Below, one piece after another: positions 26,950 through 34,392 of a DNA stretch of 64,000 nucleotides; the first letter of the stretch is position 1, and each line of letters begins with the position of its first letter. Under the pieces are notes generated by a model. That model was not told the DNA's origin. It saw nothing but the letters and a program-made list of their open reading frames with translations, and did not search any database. Where the stretch lies: assembly GCF_963974575.1 (NCBI RefSeq), contig NZ_CAXBBQ010000008.1, forward strand, positions 69,821-133,820, read 5' to 3'. The translations under genes were made by a program, and so were the position numbers. The DNA is from Sphingosinicella sp963974575 (GTDB lineage: Bacteria; Pseudomonadota; Alphaproteobacteria; Sphingomonadales; Sphingomonadaceae).

Positions 26950-27762
26950 ATGGCCGAATCGGACGCTGCGGCTGAGCAGGAACTGATTTTCGAGCGCAGG
27001 GATGATGATGTTGCCCTGCTGACGCTCAATCGTCCGAAAGCGCGCAATACCGTCTCGTTCGCGATGTGGGAGCAGTTCTCGCAGGCGCTCGACACGCTGG
27101 AGACCGATTTGCCGCGCGCGGTCGTGCTGTGTGGAGCTGGCGGCTATTTCAGCAGCGGCGGTGACGTGAAGACGCCGCCGTCTCGCGGCGACGGAGCGCA
27201 GCGCCTCGCGGCGCGGCTTGAAATGGGGCAGCGCATCATCGCACGCCTGCGCGCGCTGCCGGCGCCGACGATAGCCGCAGTGGAAGGCGGCGCATTCGGC
27301 GTGTCCTGGAGCCTCGCCATGGCGTGCGACATGATCTTCGCGTCGAAAACGGCTCGTTTCGGAGCGCCGTTCCTAACCTTCGGACTTGTGCCGGATGGTG
27401 GCGCGGCGTGGTTCCTCTCTCGGCAACTCGGGCGGCACCGCGCCGCCGAGATCATCTTCTCGGGGCGCTATCTTGACGCCGACGAAGCGCTTGCTGCGGG
27501 GCTTGTCAGCCGGCTCGAGCCGGAAGGGGCGGTGGTCGAAGCGGCACTTACATTCGCATCCGACATCGGTAGCGGCAACCGCCATGCGGTTGAGCTCACG
27601 AAACGTCTGCTCCAGATTTCGGACACGTCCGACCTCGCCGTCAGTCATGCGCTGGAACTCTCTTACTGTCATACCTGCCAGGCGGGCGACGAGGTGGTGC
27701 GGGCTCGCGAGGCCTTCGTCGCGCGTGCAGCCGCCGCGAAGGCGAGCAAGCCGGCTGGCTGA
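26950..27762 (+). CDS. Enoyl-CoA hydratase/isomerase-family protein
   Basis: A 270-residue crotonase-fold protein. The oxyanion segment is GGAFGVSWSLAMACD, and the following active-site loop is FGAPFLTFGLVPDGGAAW. The two Glu residues of true hydratases are absent from both segments, while the VPDGG Asp resembles isomerase-type members. It probably acts on an acyl-CoA as isomerase, dehydratase or lyase, not as a standard hydratase. The ATG follows GGGAAGGATC, and the next gene starts 10 bases after its stop. Confidence 0.87.
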   Translation: MAESDAAAEQELIFERRDDDVALLTLNRPKARNTVSFAMWEQFSQALDTLETDLPRAVVLCGAGGYFSSGGDVKTPPSRGDGAQRLAARLEMGQRIIARLRALPAPTIAAVEGGAFGVSWSLAMACDMIFASKTARFGAPFLTFGLVPDGGAAWFLSRQLGRHRAAEIIFSGRYLDADEALAAGLVSRLEPEGAVVEAALTFASDIGSGNRHAVELTKRLLQISDTSDLAVSHALELSYCHTCQAGDEVVRAREAFVARAAAAKASKPAG

Positions 27763-27772
27763 AAGGGCGACA

Positions 27773-28417
27773 ATGCAGTTCGACATGCGTAATCTGCCGA
27801 TGCCGGTGAACTACAAGATCGTGAATTCCACGATCACGCCGCGTCCCATCGCCTGGACGACGACGCTGTCCGCCAAAGGCGTGCTCAACGTCGCGCCGTA
27901 CAGCTTCTTCAACTGTGTGGGCGTCGAACCGCCGCTGGTGGCGCTGGGGCTGCTGAAGGACGAGAACCACGCTCTCAAGGACACCGCGACGAACATCATC
28001 GCAACGGGTGAGTTCGTGGTGAACCTCGTGTCGGAAGACGATGCGGTCAAGATGAACGAAACCAGCGTATCCGCGCCGCCGGAACTGAACGAAGCCATAT
28101 ACGCGGACGTCGAAACCGTGCCGTCGGTGCTCGTGAAGCCGCCGCGTATCGCGACCAGCCCTGTCAGCTTCGAATGCCGCAAGGTCGCCGCGCTCGATAT
28201 CGGCGTGCGGCAGACCATCGTGATCGGTGAAATCCTGATGGCGCATATCGGTGACGAATTCATCACGGATGTGGACAGGCTCTATCTCGATACGCCTGCC
28301 ATGAAGCTGATCGGTAGAACGCACGGTGCGGGCTGGTATGTCCGGAATTCGGATCAGTTCCAGATGAATCGTACCGCTTACGATCCGGAAAAGGCGAAGG
28401 GCCTCGGCGCGATATGA
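27773..28417 (+). CDS. Flavin reductase-like FMN-binding split-barrel protein
   Basis: A 214-residue protein of the flavin reductase-like family (NSTITPRPIAWTTTLS at the start, NVAPYSFFNCVGVEPPLV in the middle, IGRTHGAGWYVR near the end). Members bind FMN and either supply reduced flavin to a monooxygenase or act as oxidoreductases. The split-barrel fold is related to F420-dependent reductases, so with an F420 operon 20 kb away this gene is one of few candidates in the window for an F420-linked enzyme. That link is speculative. It shares an operon with the crotonase gene. Confidence 0.85.
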   Translation: MQFDMRNLPMPVNYKIVNSTITPRPIAWTTTLSAKGVLNVAPYSFFNCVGVEPPLVALGLLKDENHALKDTATNIIATGEFVVNLVSEDDAVKMNETSVSAPPELNEAIYADVETVPSVLVKPPRIATSPVSFECRKVAALDIGVRQTIVIGEILMAHIGDEFITDVDRLYLDTPAMKLIGRTHGAGWYVRNSDQFQMNRTAYDPEKAKGLGAI

Positions 28418-28570
28418 CCCCCGTCTGTTGGGGCGATCAAAGATAGGCGTTGCAAGCGTTGCGGCGCTCCGGCATAAATTGACCTATGGTGCAATAATGA
28501 GTTTGGCGTCGAACGGCCTTCGCAGGTGCTCGCGAGACAGGCTCTAAAGCGAAGGTTCGGGGAGTTCGCC

Positions 28571-29893
28571 ATGTCACAGGTCGCGCCACAGGATACCGAC
28601 TATCCGAGTCCCGCAACCGGCTGGCTGACGGTTTCCATCCTCTTCCTGCTCTACATCCTGTCCCTGACCGACCGCTACATCATCGCGCTCCTCGTCGAGC
28701 CGATCAAGGCGGACCTCGGGCTTTCGGATTTCCAGATCAGCCTGCTGCAAGGCCCGGCCTTCGCGCTGCTGTTCTGCCTGTGCGCCATCCCCGTGGGCGT
28801 TGCACTCGATCGCTATAGCCGACGCTGGGTATTGTTCGTCTCGATCACGGTCTGGAGTCTCGCCGCCGCCGGTTGCGGCCTCGCCCGCAACTTCGGCGCG
28901 CTGTTCGTGGCGCGCGCGGCGGTGGGCGCCGGTGAATCCGGTTTCGGCACGGGCAGCTATTCGATCATCGGAGACAGCTTCCCGCCGCACAAGGTATCGC
29001 TCGCCATGTCCGTGTTCGTGATGGGCGGCGTGATGGGGGCGGGCATCGTGTTCCTGCTCGGTGGGCCGATCGTTGAGGCCGTGATGAAGGCAGGGCCTGT
29101 CGAATGGCCTATCCTCGGCATGATGGAGCCTTGGCAGCAGGTTTTCATCATCACCGGTGCGCCCGGTATCGCGATGGCTTTCCTCGTATTCCTGTTCCGC
29201 GAGCCGAAGCGTCGCGCTGCGCCCGCCGCGCAGTCCAACGCCGGATACGGCGAGGCGATCCAGTTCCTGAAGCAACGCAAGCGGCTGTTCACTGCGATCT
29301 TCCTGGGCTTCGGTCTCACTTACTCTGTGACGATCGGGCTGCAACTCTGGACACCGACCTATTTGGTACGCGCGCACGGCTGGGAACCGGCGCGCATCGG
29401 CATCGTACTCGGCATCGCGCAGATTCTCTCCGCCGCGACGCTGCCCGTCCACGGATGGATCGTCGACAAGCTGTTCAAAGGTGGACGCAAGGACGCGCAC
29501 CTCTTCTGGTGCATGGCGACCGCCTTCTTCGCCATTCCCTGCGGCGTCGCGGCGTTCCTGATGACGAACGCGTGGGCGACGGTCGTTCTATATGGGCTAT
29601 ACATGACGTTCATTCTTTCAACGGCGAGCATGGGACCAGCAGTGGTACAGGTCGTAACGCCGCAGCGGCTACGCGGGCGCGTGTCGGCGCTCTATGTGCT
29701 CAGCACTGGGCTTGTTGCGATGGCGGGTGGCCCGGCGATGGTCGGGCTCATTACCGATATGGTTCTCCGCGACGAGCAGAAGGTCGGTATCTCGTTGATC
29801 GCAACCGTGCTTTGTGTGCTGGTCCCGGCGACACTGCTGTTCGCCTTCGGGCGGCGCGGAATGCGCGAGGTGATGGAGCCCGCGAATGTCTGA
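28571..29893 (+). CDS. MFS transporter (spinster-like), copy 2 of 3
   Basis: A 440-residue, 12-helix permease paralogous to the one at 10 kb: LVEPIKADLGLSDFQIS is nearly the same in both, and VALDRYSRR occupies the motif A position. I start at the ATG after GGGGAGTTCGCC. An upstream in-frame start adds 15 unconserved residues. The 150-base upstream gap has a GGTGCAA half-site at 28488-28494 within the quasi-dyad ATTG..CAAT. Substrate unknown. Confidence 0.88.
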   Translation: MSQVAPQDTDYPSPATGWLTVSILFLLYILSLTDRYIIALLVEPIKADLGLSDFQISLLQGPAFALLFCLCAIPVGVALDRYSRRWVLFVSITVWSLAAAGCGLARNFGALFVARAAVGAGESGFGTGSYSIIGDSFPPHKVSLAMSVFVMGGVMGAGIVFLLGGPIVEAVMKAGPVEWPILGMMEPWQQVFIITGAPGIAMAFLVFLFREPKRRAAPAAQSNAGYGEAIQFLKQRKRLFTAIFLGFGLTYSVTIGLQLWTPTYLVRAHGWEPARIGIVLGIAQILSAATLPVHGWIVDKLFKGGRKDAHLFWCMATAFFAIPCGVAAFLMTNAWATVVLYGLYMTFILSTASMGPAVVQVVTPQRLRGRVSALYVLSTGLVAMAGGPAMVGLITDMVLRDEQKVGISLIATVLCVLVPATLLFAFGRRGMREVMEPANV

Positions 29894-29985
29894 CGAGACG
29901 ATCCTGAACCACGTTTCGGAAGGCGGGGACTGATCGCAGCGGCATTTAAGGAAAAGCGGGCGGCACGATTTCACGGAAGGTAACG

Positions 29986-31470
29986 ATGATGACTGGAACG
30001 CCAACGATACCGGCCTCGCTTTCCGGCGGCCCCAAGAAAATGCTGATTGGCGGCGAATGGGTCGATGCGCTTTCCGGCCAGACGTTCCCCACGCTGAATC
30101 CGTCGACGGGCGTGGTGCTTGCGCAGATTGCAATGGCCGACGAGGCGGATGTCGACCGCGCCGTCGCGGCGGCGCGCGCAGCCTTCGAAGGCCCGTGGAG
30201 CCGTTTCAAGCCCGCCGAGCGTCAGCGCATCCTGCTGCGCCTTGCCGATCTCGTCGAACGCGACGGTGATGAACTCGCGATGCTCGATACGCTCGAGATG
30301 GGGCGGCCGATCACCGATTCCGTGCGCGTGGCGGGTATCGTCGCGCGCGGCCTCCGGCATTTCGCGGGCATGGCGACAGCGATCCACGGCGAAACGCTGG
30401 CGAATTCCCATCCGCTCGACGTGCTCTCCTACACGCTGAAGGAGCCGGTGGGTGTCGTCGGCGCGATCATCCCGTGGAACGGACCGCTGTTCAGCGCGGC
30501 GTGGAAGATAGCGCCTGCGCTTGCGACCGGCTGCACCGTGGTTCTGAAAGCCGCGGAGGATGGATCGCTGACACCGCTGCACTTCGGTGCGCTCTGCCTC
30601 GAAGCGGGGGTTCCGCCCGGCGTCGTCAATGTGCTGACCGGCTTCGGCGTGGTCGGTGCGGCGCTGTCCCGTCATCCCGATGTGGACAAGATCACTTTTA
30701 CGGGGTCGGGTGAGACGGGGCGAAAGATTATCGAGGCCTCCGCCGCTACCGCCAAGCGCGTGACAATGGAACTCGGCGGCAAGTCGCCGAACATCGTGTT
30801 CGCGGATGCCGATCTCGACCTCGCGGTGCAGGGTGCCGCGATGGCGGTGTTCTCCAATTGCGGGCAGGTATGCGCCGCGGGCACGCGTCTGTTCGTCGAG
30901 CGGTCCATCCACGACGAATTCGTCGCGCGTGTCGCTGACTTCGGAAGGACGCTGAAGATCGGAGTCAGCACGGATCCAGAAACGCGGCTGGGTCCGATCG
31001 TCTCATCGCGTCAATTCGACCGGGTGACGTCGTATATGGCGCTCGGGCCGGAAGAGGGGGCGCGGGTGGTCTCGGGCGGCACCCGTGTCACCGAAGGCGA
31101 ACTCGCGAAAGGTTGGTTCGTCACGCCGACCGTGTTCTCCGATGTGAAGGACGACATGCGGATCGCGCAGGAAGAAATCTTCGGGCCGGTCGTCTGCGCG
31201 TTCCCGTTCGACGATTTCGACGAGGTGATCACACGCGCCAACGCCACGCGCTTCGGCCTTGCGGGCGGTGTGTGGACGCGCGATATCACCAAGGCGCACG
31301 CGGCGATCCGGCGTATTCGCGCTGGGTCAATCTGGGTGAATCATTACATGGCGATGGACCCGGCGGTGCCTTTCGGTGGCTACAAGCTGAGCGGTTATGG
31401 CCGCGAGGGCGGTGCCGAGCACATCGAGGCGTACCTCAACACCAAGGGCGTCTGGATCCGCACGAGTTGA
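29986..31470 (+). CDS. NAD(P)-dependent aldehyde dehydrogenase
   Basis: A full-length, 494-residue aldehyde dehydrogenase. It has IPWNGPLFSAAWK for cofactor binding, MELGGKSPN with the general-base Glu, and SNCGQVCAAGTRL with the catalytic Cys. The C-terminal PFGGYKLSGYGRE is standard. It would oxidise the aldehyde left by the PQQ alcohol dehydrogenases, after import, to the acid used by the CoA ligase. The start has GGAAGGTAACG just upstream. Its stop faces the MFS gene of the opposite strand with only 3 bases between them. Confidence 0.93.
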   Translation: MMTGTPTIPASLSGGPKKMLIGGEWVDALSGQTFPTLNPSTGVVLAQIAMADEADVDRAVAAARAAFEGPWSRFKPAERQRILLRLADLVERDGDELAMLDTLEMGRPITDSVRVAGIVARGLRHFAGMATAIHGETLANSHPLDVLSYTLKEPVGVVGAIIPWNGPLFSAAWKIAPALATGCTVVLKAAEDGSLTPLHFGALCLEAGVPPGVVNVLTGFGVVGAALSRHPDVDKITFTGSGETGRKIIEASAATAKRVTMELGGKSPNIVFADADLDLAVQGAAMAVFSNCGQVCAAGTRLFVERSIHDEFVARVADFGRTLKIGVSTDPETRLGPIVSSRQFDRVTSYMALGPEEGARVVSGGTRVTEGELAKGWFVTPTVFSDVKDDMRIAQEEIFGPVVCAFPFDDFDEVITRANATRFGLAGGVWTRDITKAHAAIRRIRAGSIWVNHYMAMDPAVPFGGYKLSGYGREGGAEHIEAYLNTKGVWIRTS

Positions 31471-31473
31471 GGA

Positions 31474-32841
31474 CTATGCCGCGGCGGTCGTCGCGGCGTC
31501 CCGTGCTTTCGCGTCCGCGATCATACCGCGCATTGGCGCGAGCGCACGTGAAAGCACGGCGGCGGTAAGCGGCAGCCCGATCGCCACACAAATCAGGATG
31601 GCGCTGCCGACCTGCTTCGCATCTTTGAATCCGTAGTCCGTGATCAGCGCGACGACGAGCGGACCGAGAATGGTGCCGCCCATGCCGATGATGAGCAGCA
31701 TGATCGACGACGCCTTGCCGCGCAGGTCGCTCGGCACGATCGCCTGAACCGCGACGATAGATAGTCCACCGTAGGTCGAGATCACGAAGAACAGCAACCC
31801 GATCAGCATCACCGCGAGATAAGGATTGCCGACCATGAACGCGGCAATGCCGATCGGCCAGCCGATGATCGCCGAGATCGCTGTATAGCGTAAATGGATG
31901 TCCGTGACGCCGCGCTGGAAGAAACGGTCGGCAAGGAAACCGTGAAGCGGCATTCCCGCACATGTTCCCATGAGCAGCGCCGTACCGAGCCAAAGCCCGA
32001 TGCGGCTCTCTTCCCAATCATGTACGCGGCCAAGATAGGCGGGCGCCCATGTGATCACGGACAGGGCCGTCATGCCGTAGAGAAGAATTCCAAGGTGATG
32101 GCTGATATAGAAGCGGAGATGCTGCCGCACGAATTTCAGATAGACATCGTAACCTGCGGCCTTGGAGGCCGCGTGGAAGGTCGGCTGTATGCGCCGTTTT
32201 GGTTCGGGGATCAGAAAGATCAGGAACGCCATGAGCATACCTGGTGCACCGACAACGATGAAGATCAGGTGCCAGCCGCGCAACTCTCCGAGGAACGGCA
32301 GCATGTAAAGCTTGTCGGGCACGAACAATGTGGTGAGCGCGCCGCCGATCAACAGTGCAAGACCTTGGCCGACCTTGATGCCGAGTGCCGATACGGACAT
32401 CGGCATTGCCATCTTCTCGCGCGGAAACAGGTCGCCAATGATGGAGTGCGATCCTGGCACCAGCACCGCCTCGCCGGCGCCGACGACCGCACGAGCCCCA
32501 AAGAGCGTCGAATAGCTCTGCGCAAAACCGGTCATGAGTGTGGCGAAACTCCACACGACCACGCCCCAGAAAATGACGACGCGCCGCTGGAACCTGTCGA
32601 TCATCCAGCCCGAAGGCAAGCCCATCACCGCGTAGAAGATCGCGAAGGCAAGGCCGTAGAGCAAGCTCAGTTGTACATCGGATAAGCCCAGGTCCGCCTT
32701 GATCGGTCCCACCAGCAAGGTGAGCAGGTTACGATCGAGAACGGACAGTACGGTAAACAGGAACAGCACTGCCACAGCAGTCCATCCCACACGGCTCGCG
32801 GGGAATTCGTTCCAGGCTGTGACAGGCTGTTGCTGCTCCAT
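31474..32841 (-). CDS. MFS transporter (spinster-like), copy 3 of 3
   Basis: A 455-residue, 12-helix permease of the same subfamily as the two plus-strand copies (LVGPIKADLGLSDVQLS in the first loop, GWMIDRFQRR as motif A). It is the only minus-strand gene of the catabolic cluster and marks its right edge. Beyond it lie toxin-antitoxin remnants. Substrate unknown. Confidence 0.88.
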   Translation of the reverse strand: MEQQQPVTAWNEFPASRVGWTAVAVLFLFTVLSVLDRNLLTLLVGPIKADLGLSDVQLSLLYGLAFAIFYAVMGLPSGWMIDRFQRRVVIFWGVVVWSFATLMTGFAQSYSTLFGARAVVGAGEAVLVPGSHSIIGDLFPREKMAMPMSVSALGIKVGQGLALLIGGALTTLFVPDKLYMLPFLGELRGWHLIFIVVGAPGMLMAFLIFLIPEPKRRIQPTFHAASKAAGYDVYLKFVRQHLRFYISHHLGILLYGMTALSVITWAPAYLGRVHDWEESRIGLWLGTALLMGTCAGMPLHGFLADRFFQRGVTDIHLRYTAISAIIGWPIGIAAFMVGNPYLAVMLIGLLFFVISTYGGLSIVAVQAIVPSDLRGKASSIMLLIIGMGGTILGPLVVALITDYGFKDAKQVGSAILICVAIGLPLTAAVLSRALAPMRGMIADAKARDAATTAAA

Positions 32842-32889
32842 ATTTCGACCCTGTGCCTCTCATCAATCGTTCAGATAGCGATTCACGGT

Positions 32890-33129
32890 TCAGGTAGACG
32901 CAACCTGATCGCGCTGGAACCCCGCCTTCGCGATGTGTGGCCGGGCGCCACGAAGTTCGAACGGTGGTTCGACGAGTTGCTCCGTGCGGCCTATGTGAAG
33001 GTGCGCTACGCGCGGCATGACCGCGTCACGGCCGAGGAACCGAACTGGGTCGGCAGCCGCGTCGTGCTGCGCGGCCTCATTGAAGACCTCTGCCTGAAGC
33101 GGATCGAGGCGCTCAAAGCGGCCGCTTGA
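32890..33129 (+). pseudogene. C-terminal fragment of a HEPN-domain (MNT/HEPN-type) protein
   Basis: About 80 residues resemble the end of HEPN proteins that accompany minimal nucleotidyltransferases: WFDELLRAAYVKVRYARHDRV followed by EEPNWVGSRVVLRGLIEDL, cited in parts (LLRAAYVKVRY, RVVLRGLIEDL). The N-terminal part and any nucleotidyltransferase partner are missing. The open frame extends a further 60 bases upstream without similarity. This looks like debris beside the decayed hipBA genes. I am confident it is a fragment and less sure of the family. Confidence 0.5.
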
Positions 33130-33481
33130 AATCTCTCAACGCCGTTCAGGCGCGGGACAGGCAGTGCTGATGTCAGGAAAAGGTGTGGCTCCCCGGGACA
33201 GGAGCCGGCTATTCTTGCTATTTCAAGCGATAGATATCGTTGGTGTTTCAAGCAACTGGTAAAGGCAATGATGCTTACGTCGCGCCGATCAACTGGCCGG
33301 CTGTCCGTGCCTTAGTTCCTCGAAAATGGCCGTCATATTGCTCTTTGAAGATTTTTCCCTGAGGGTTATGCTGTTGACCGTTATAGCGGTCACAATGCTA
33401 TTTTGTGACCGCTATAACGGCATTTTTTCACGTGAAAGAGCGTACTCGCACTGATCTCGCATAACGCGCGAAGCACTGAAC
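33130..33481. other. Gene-free stretch before the hipB remnant
   Basis: No gene is visible in 350 bases. The base composition is more AT-rich than its surroundings. The only structure is the long inverted repeat at 33378-33420, listed separately. Confidence 0.5.
33378..33420. promoter_or_regulatory. 18-bp perfect inverted repeat, likely hipBA operator
   Basis: CCGTTATAGCGGTCACAA and its exact reverse complement are separated by 7 bases (TGCTATT). Each arm contains a near-palindrome, CCG-TTATAG-CGG, so the site has two nested dyads. It lies about 60 bases upstream of the hipB-like start, where autorepressing HipB proteins bind. It has stayed perfect although the genes have decayed. Confidence 0.6.
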
Positions 33482-33761
33482 ATGATGGGTAGGCTCATTC
33501 GCCTCGCACGCAAACAGCGCAAGATGTCCGAGGCTGACCTGTCAGCCCGGGTCGGCATCACCCGCGCTACGCTGCAATTAATCAAAACAGGGCCATCCAA
33601 AGGTGGAAATCGGACTGCTGTTCGAGGCAGCAACGTTGGTGGGACTGCCGCTCTTCGTCGATGAACCTTCACGGCTCGCTCCCGAGATTTTGCGGGTCAA
33701 TAACAAAGTGGCGCTTCTTCCCCCGGTCGGCGCGGCGCCCGAGGAAGGATGTGAAGGATGA
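33482..33761 (+). pseudogene. hipB: Frameshifted HipB-like XRE antitoxin
   Basis: The first 45 or so residues are a Cro/C1 helix-turn-helix (MMGRLIRLARKQRKM, LSARVGITRATLQLI). The frame then breaks near 33590. The next frame continues the family sequence as VEIGLLFEAATLVGLPLFVDE and RLAPEILRVNNKVALLP to a TGA that overlaps the hipA ATG (ATGA). A single indel therefore inactivates an otherwise recognisable antitoxin gene. The start could lie slightly upstream. Confidence 0.7.
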
Positions 33762-33964
33762 ATTCTGATCGGTCTCCACATGTTGCGGTGAATGGCGCTG
33801 CTCGCGTCCCGATCCCGGCAGCCACCGAAGCCTTCGTGCAGATATGGCTGCCGGATACGCTTGAACCCGTGATTGCGGGTCGGATCGGTTTGGTGGGGGC
33901 CTCTATGTCTTCAACTATTGTCGTTCCTATCTGGAACGCGTCGTCCGCCTGCATCATCGCATGA
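33758..33964 (+). pseudogene. hipA: N-terminal remnant of hipA (toxin kinase)
   Basis: Begins with the ATG that overlaps the hipB stop. The reading frame gives FVQIWLPDTLEPVIAGRIG, typical of the HipA N-terminus, then breaks near 33893. The next frame carries YVFNYCRSYLER, the expected continuation. Similarity stops about residue 60 of a protein that is normally about 420 residues long. The C-terminal part is found about 15 kb downstream on the same strand. Confidence 0.65.
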
Positions 33965-34035
33965 TCATGCTGGCAACGCGCGCATCAAGCCGCCGCAAGA
34001 CGCGCGCATCTAAAGTCAAAACCGCAACTGTAATG

Positions 34036-34392
34036 CTAGGTTGTCGCCTTGGAGAAATAGTCGGAACGCATGACCTCGACATCGGACAGGAAGGTCACAC
34101 CCGGACGCTTCTGGAACAGCCGCGCCAGGCCGCGTGCGACGTCGGCGATGATCTTTTCTTCCGCGACGCCAACAAACATAACGAGCCCACTTTGGTCGTT
34201 GAAGATGGTTTTCCCCTGATGAAAGCCGCTATGACCCATTCCGGCGACATCGCGTATCATGGTCCATCCGCCGACCCTCGCGGCCTTGAGCAGCTCTTCT
34301 ACAAGGACTTGGTCCTCGGCTAAGAGCACGATCTCGATCTTTTTTAGTCGGTGCAGACTAAGATCGTCAAAAGCAGCGTTGATCATGTTCAA
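34036..34392 (-). CDS. PII-like protein of the DAB operon
   Basis: A 118-residue PII-like alpha/beta protein (KKIEIVLLAEDQVLVEELL; RVGGWTMIRDVAGMGHSG; KIIADVARGLARLFQKRPG). PII-like proteins often accompany DabA/DabB-type or SbtA-type inorganic-carbon transporters and bind nucleotides to adjust their activity. The canonical T-loop tyrosine of GlnB is not evident. The start overlaps the dabA stop by 4 bases, so it is the last gene of the dabB-dabA-PII operon. Confidence 0.83.
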   Translation of the reverse strand: MNMINAAFDDLSLHRLKKIEIVLLAEDQVLVEELLKAARVGGWTMIRDVAGMGHSGFHQGKTIFNDQSGLVMFVGVAEEKIIADVARGLARLFQKRPGVTFLSDVEVMRSDYFSKATT

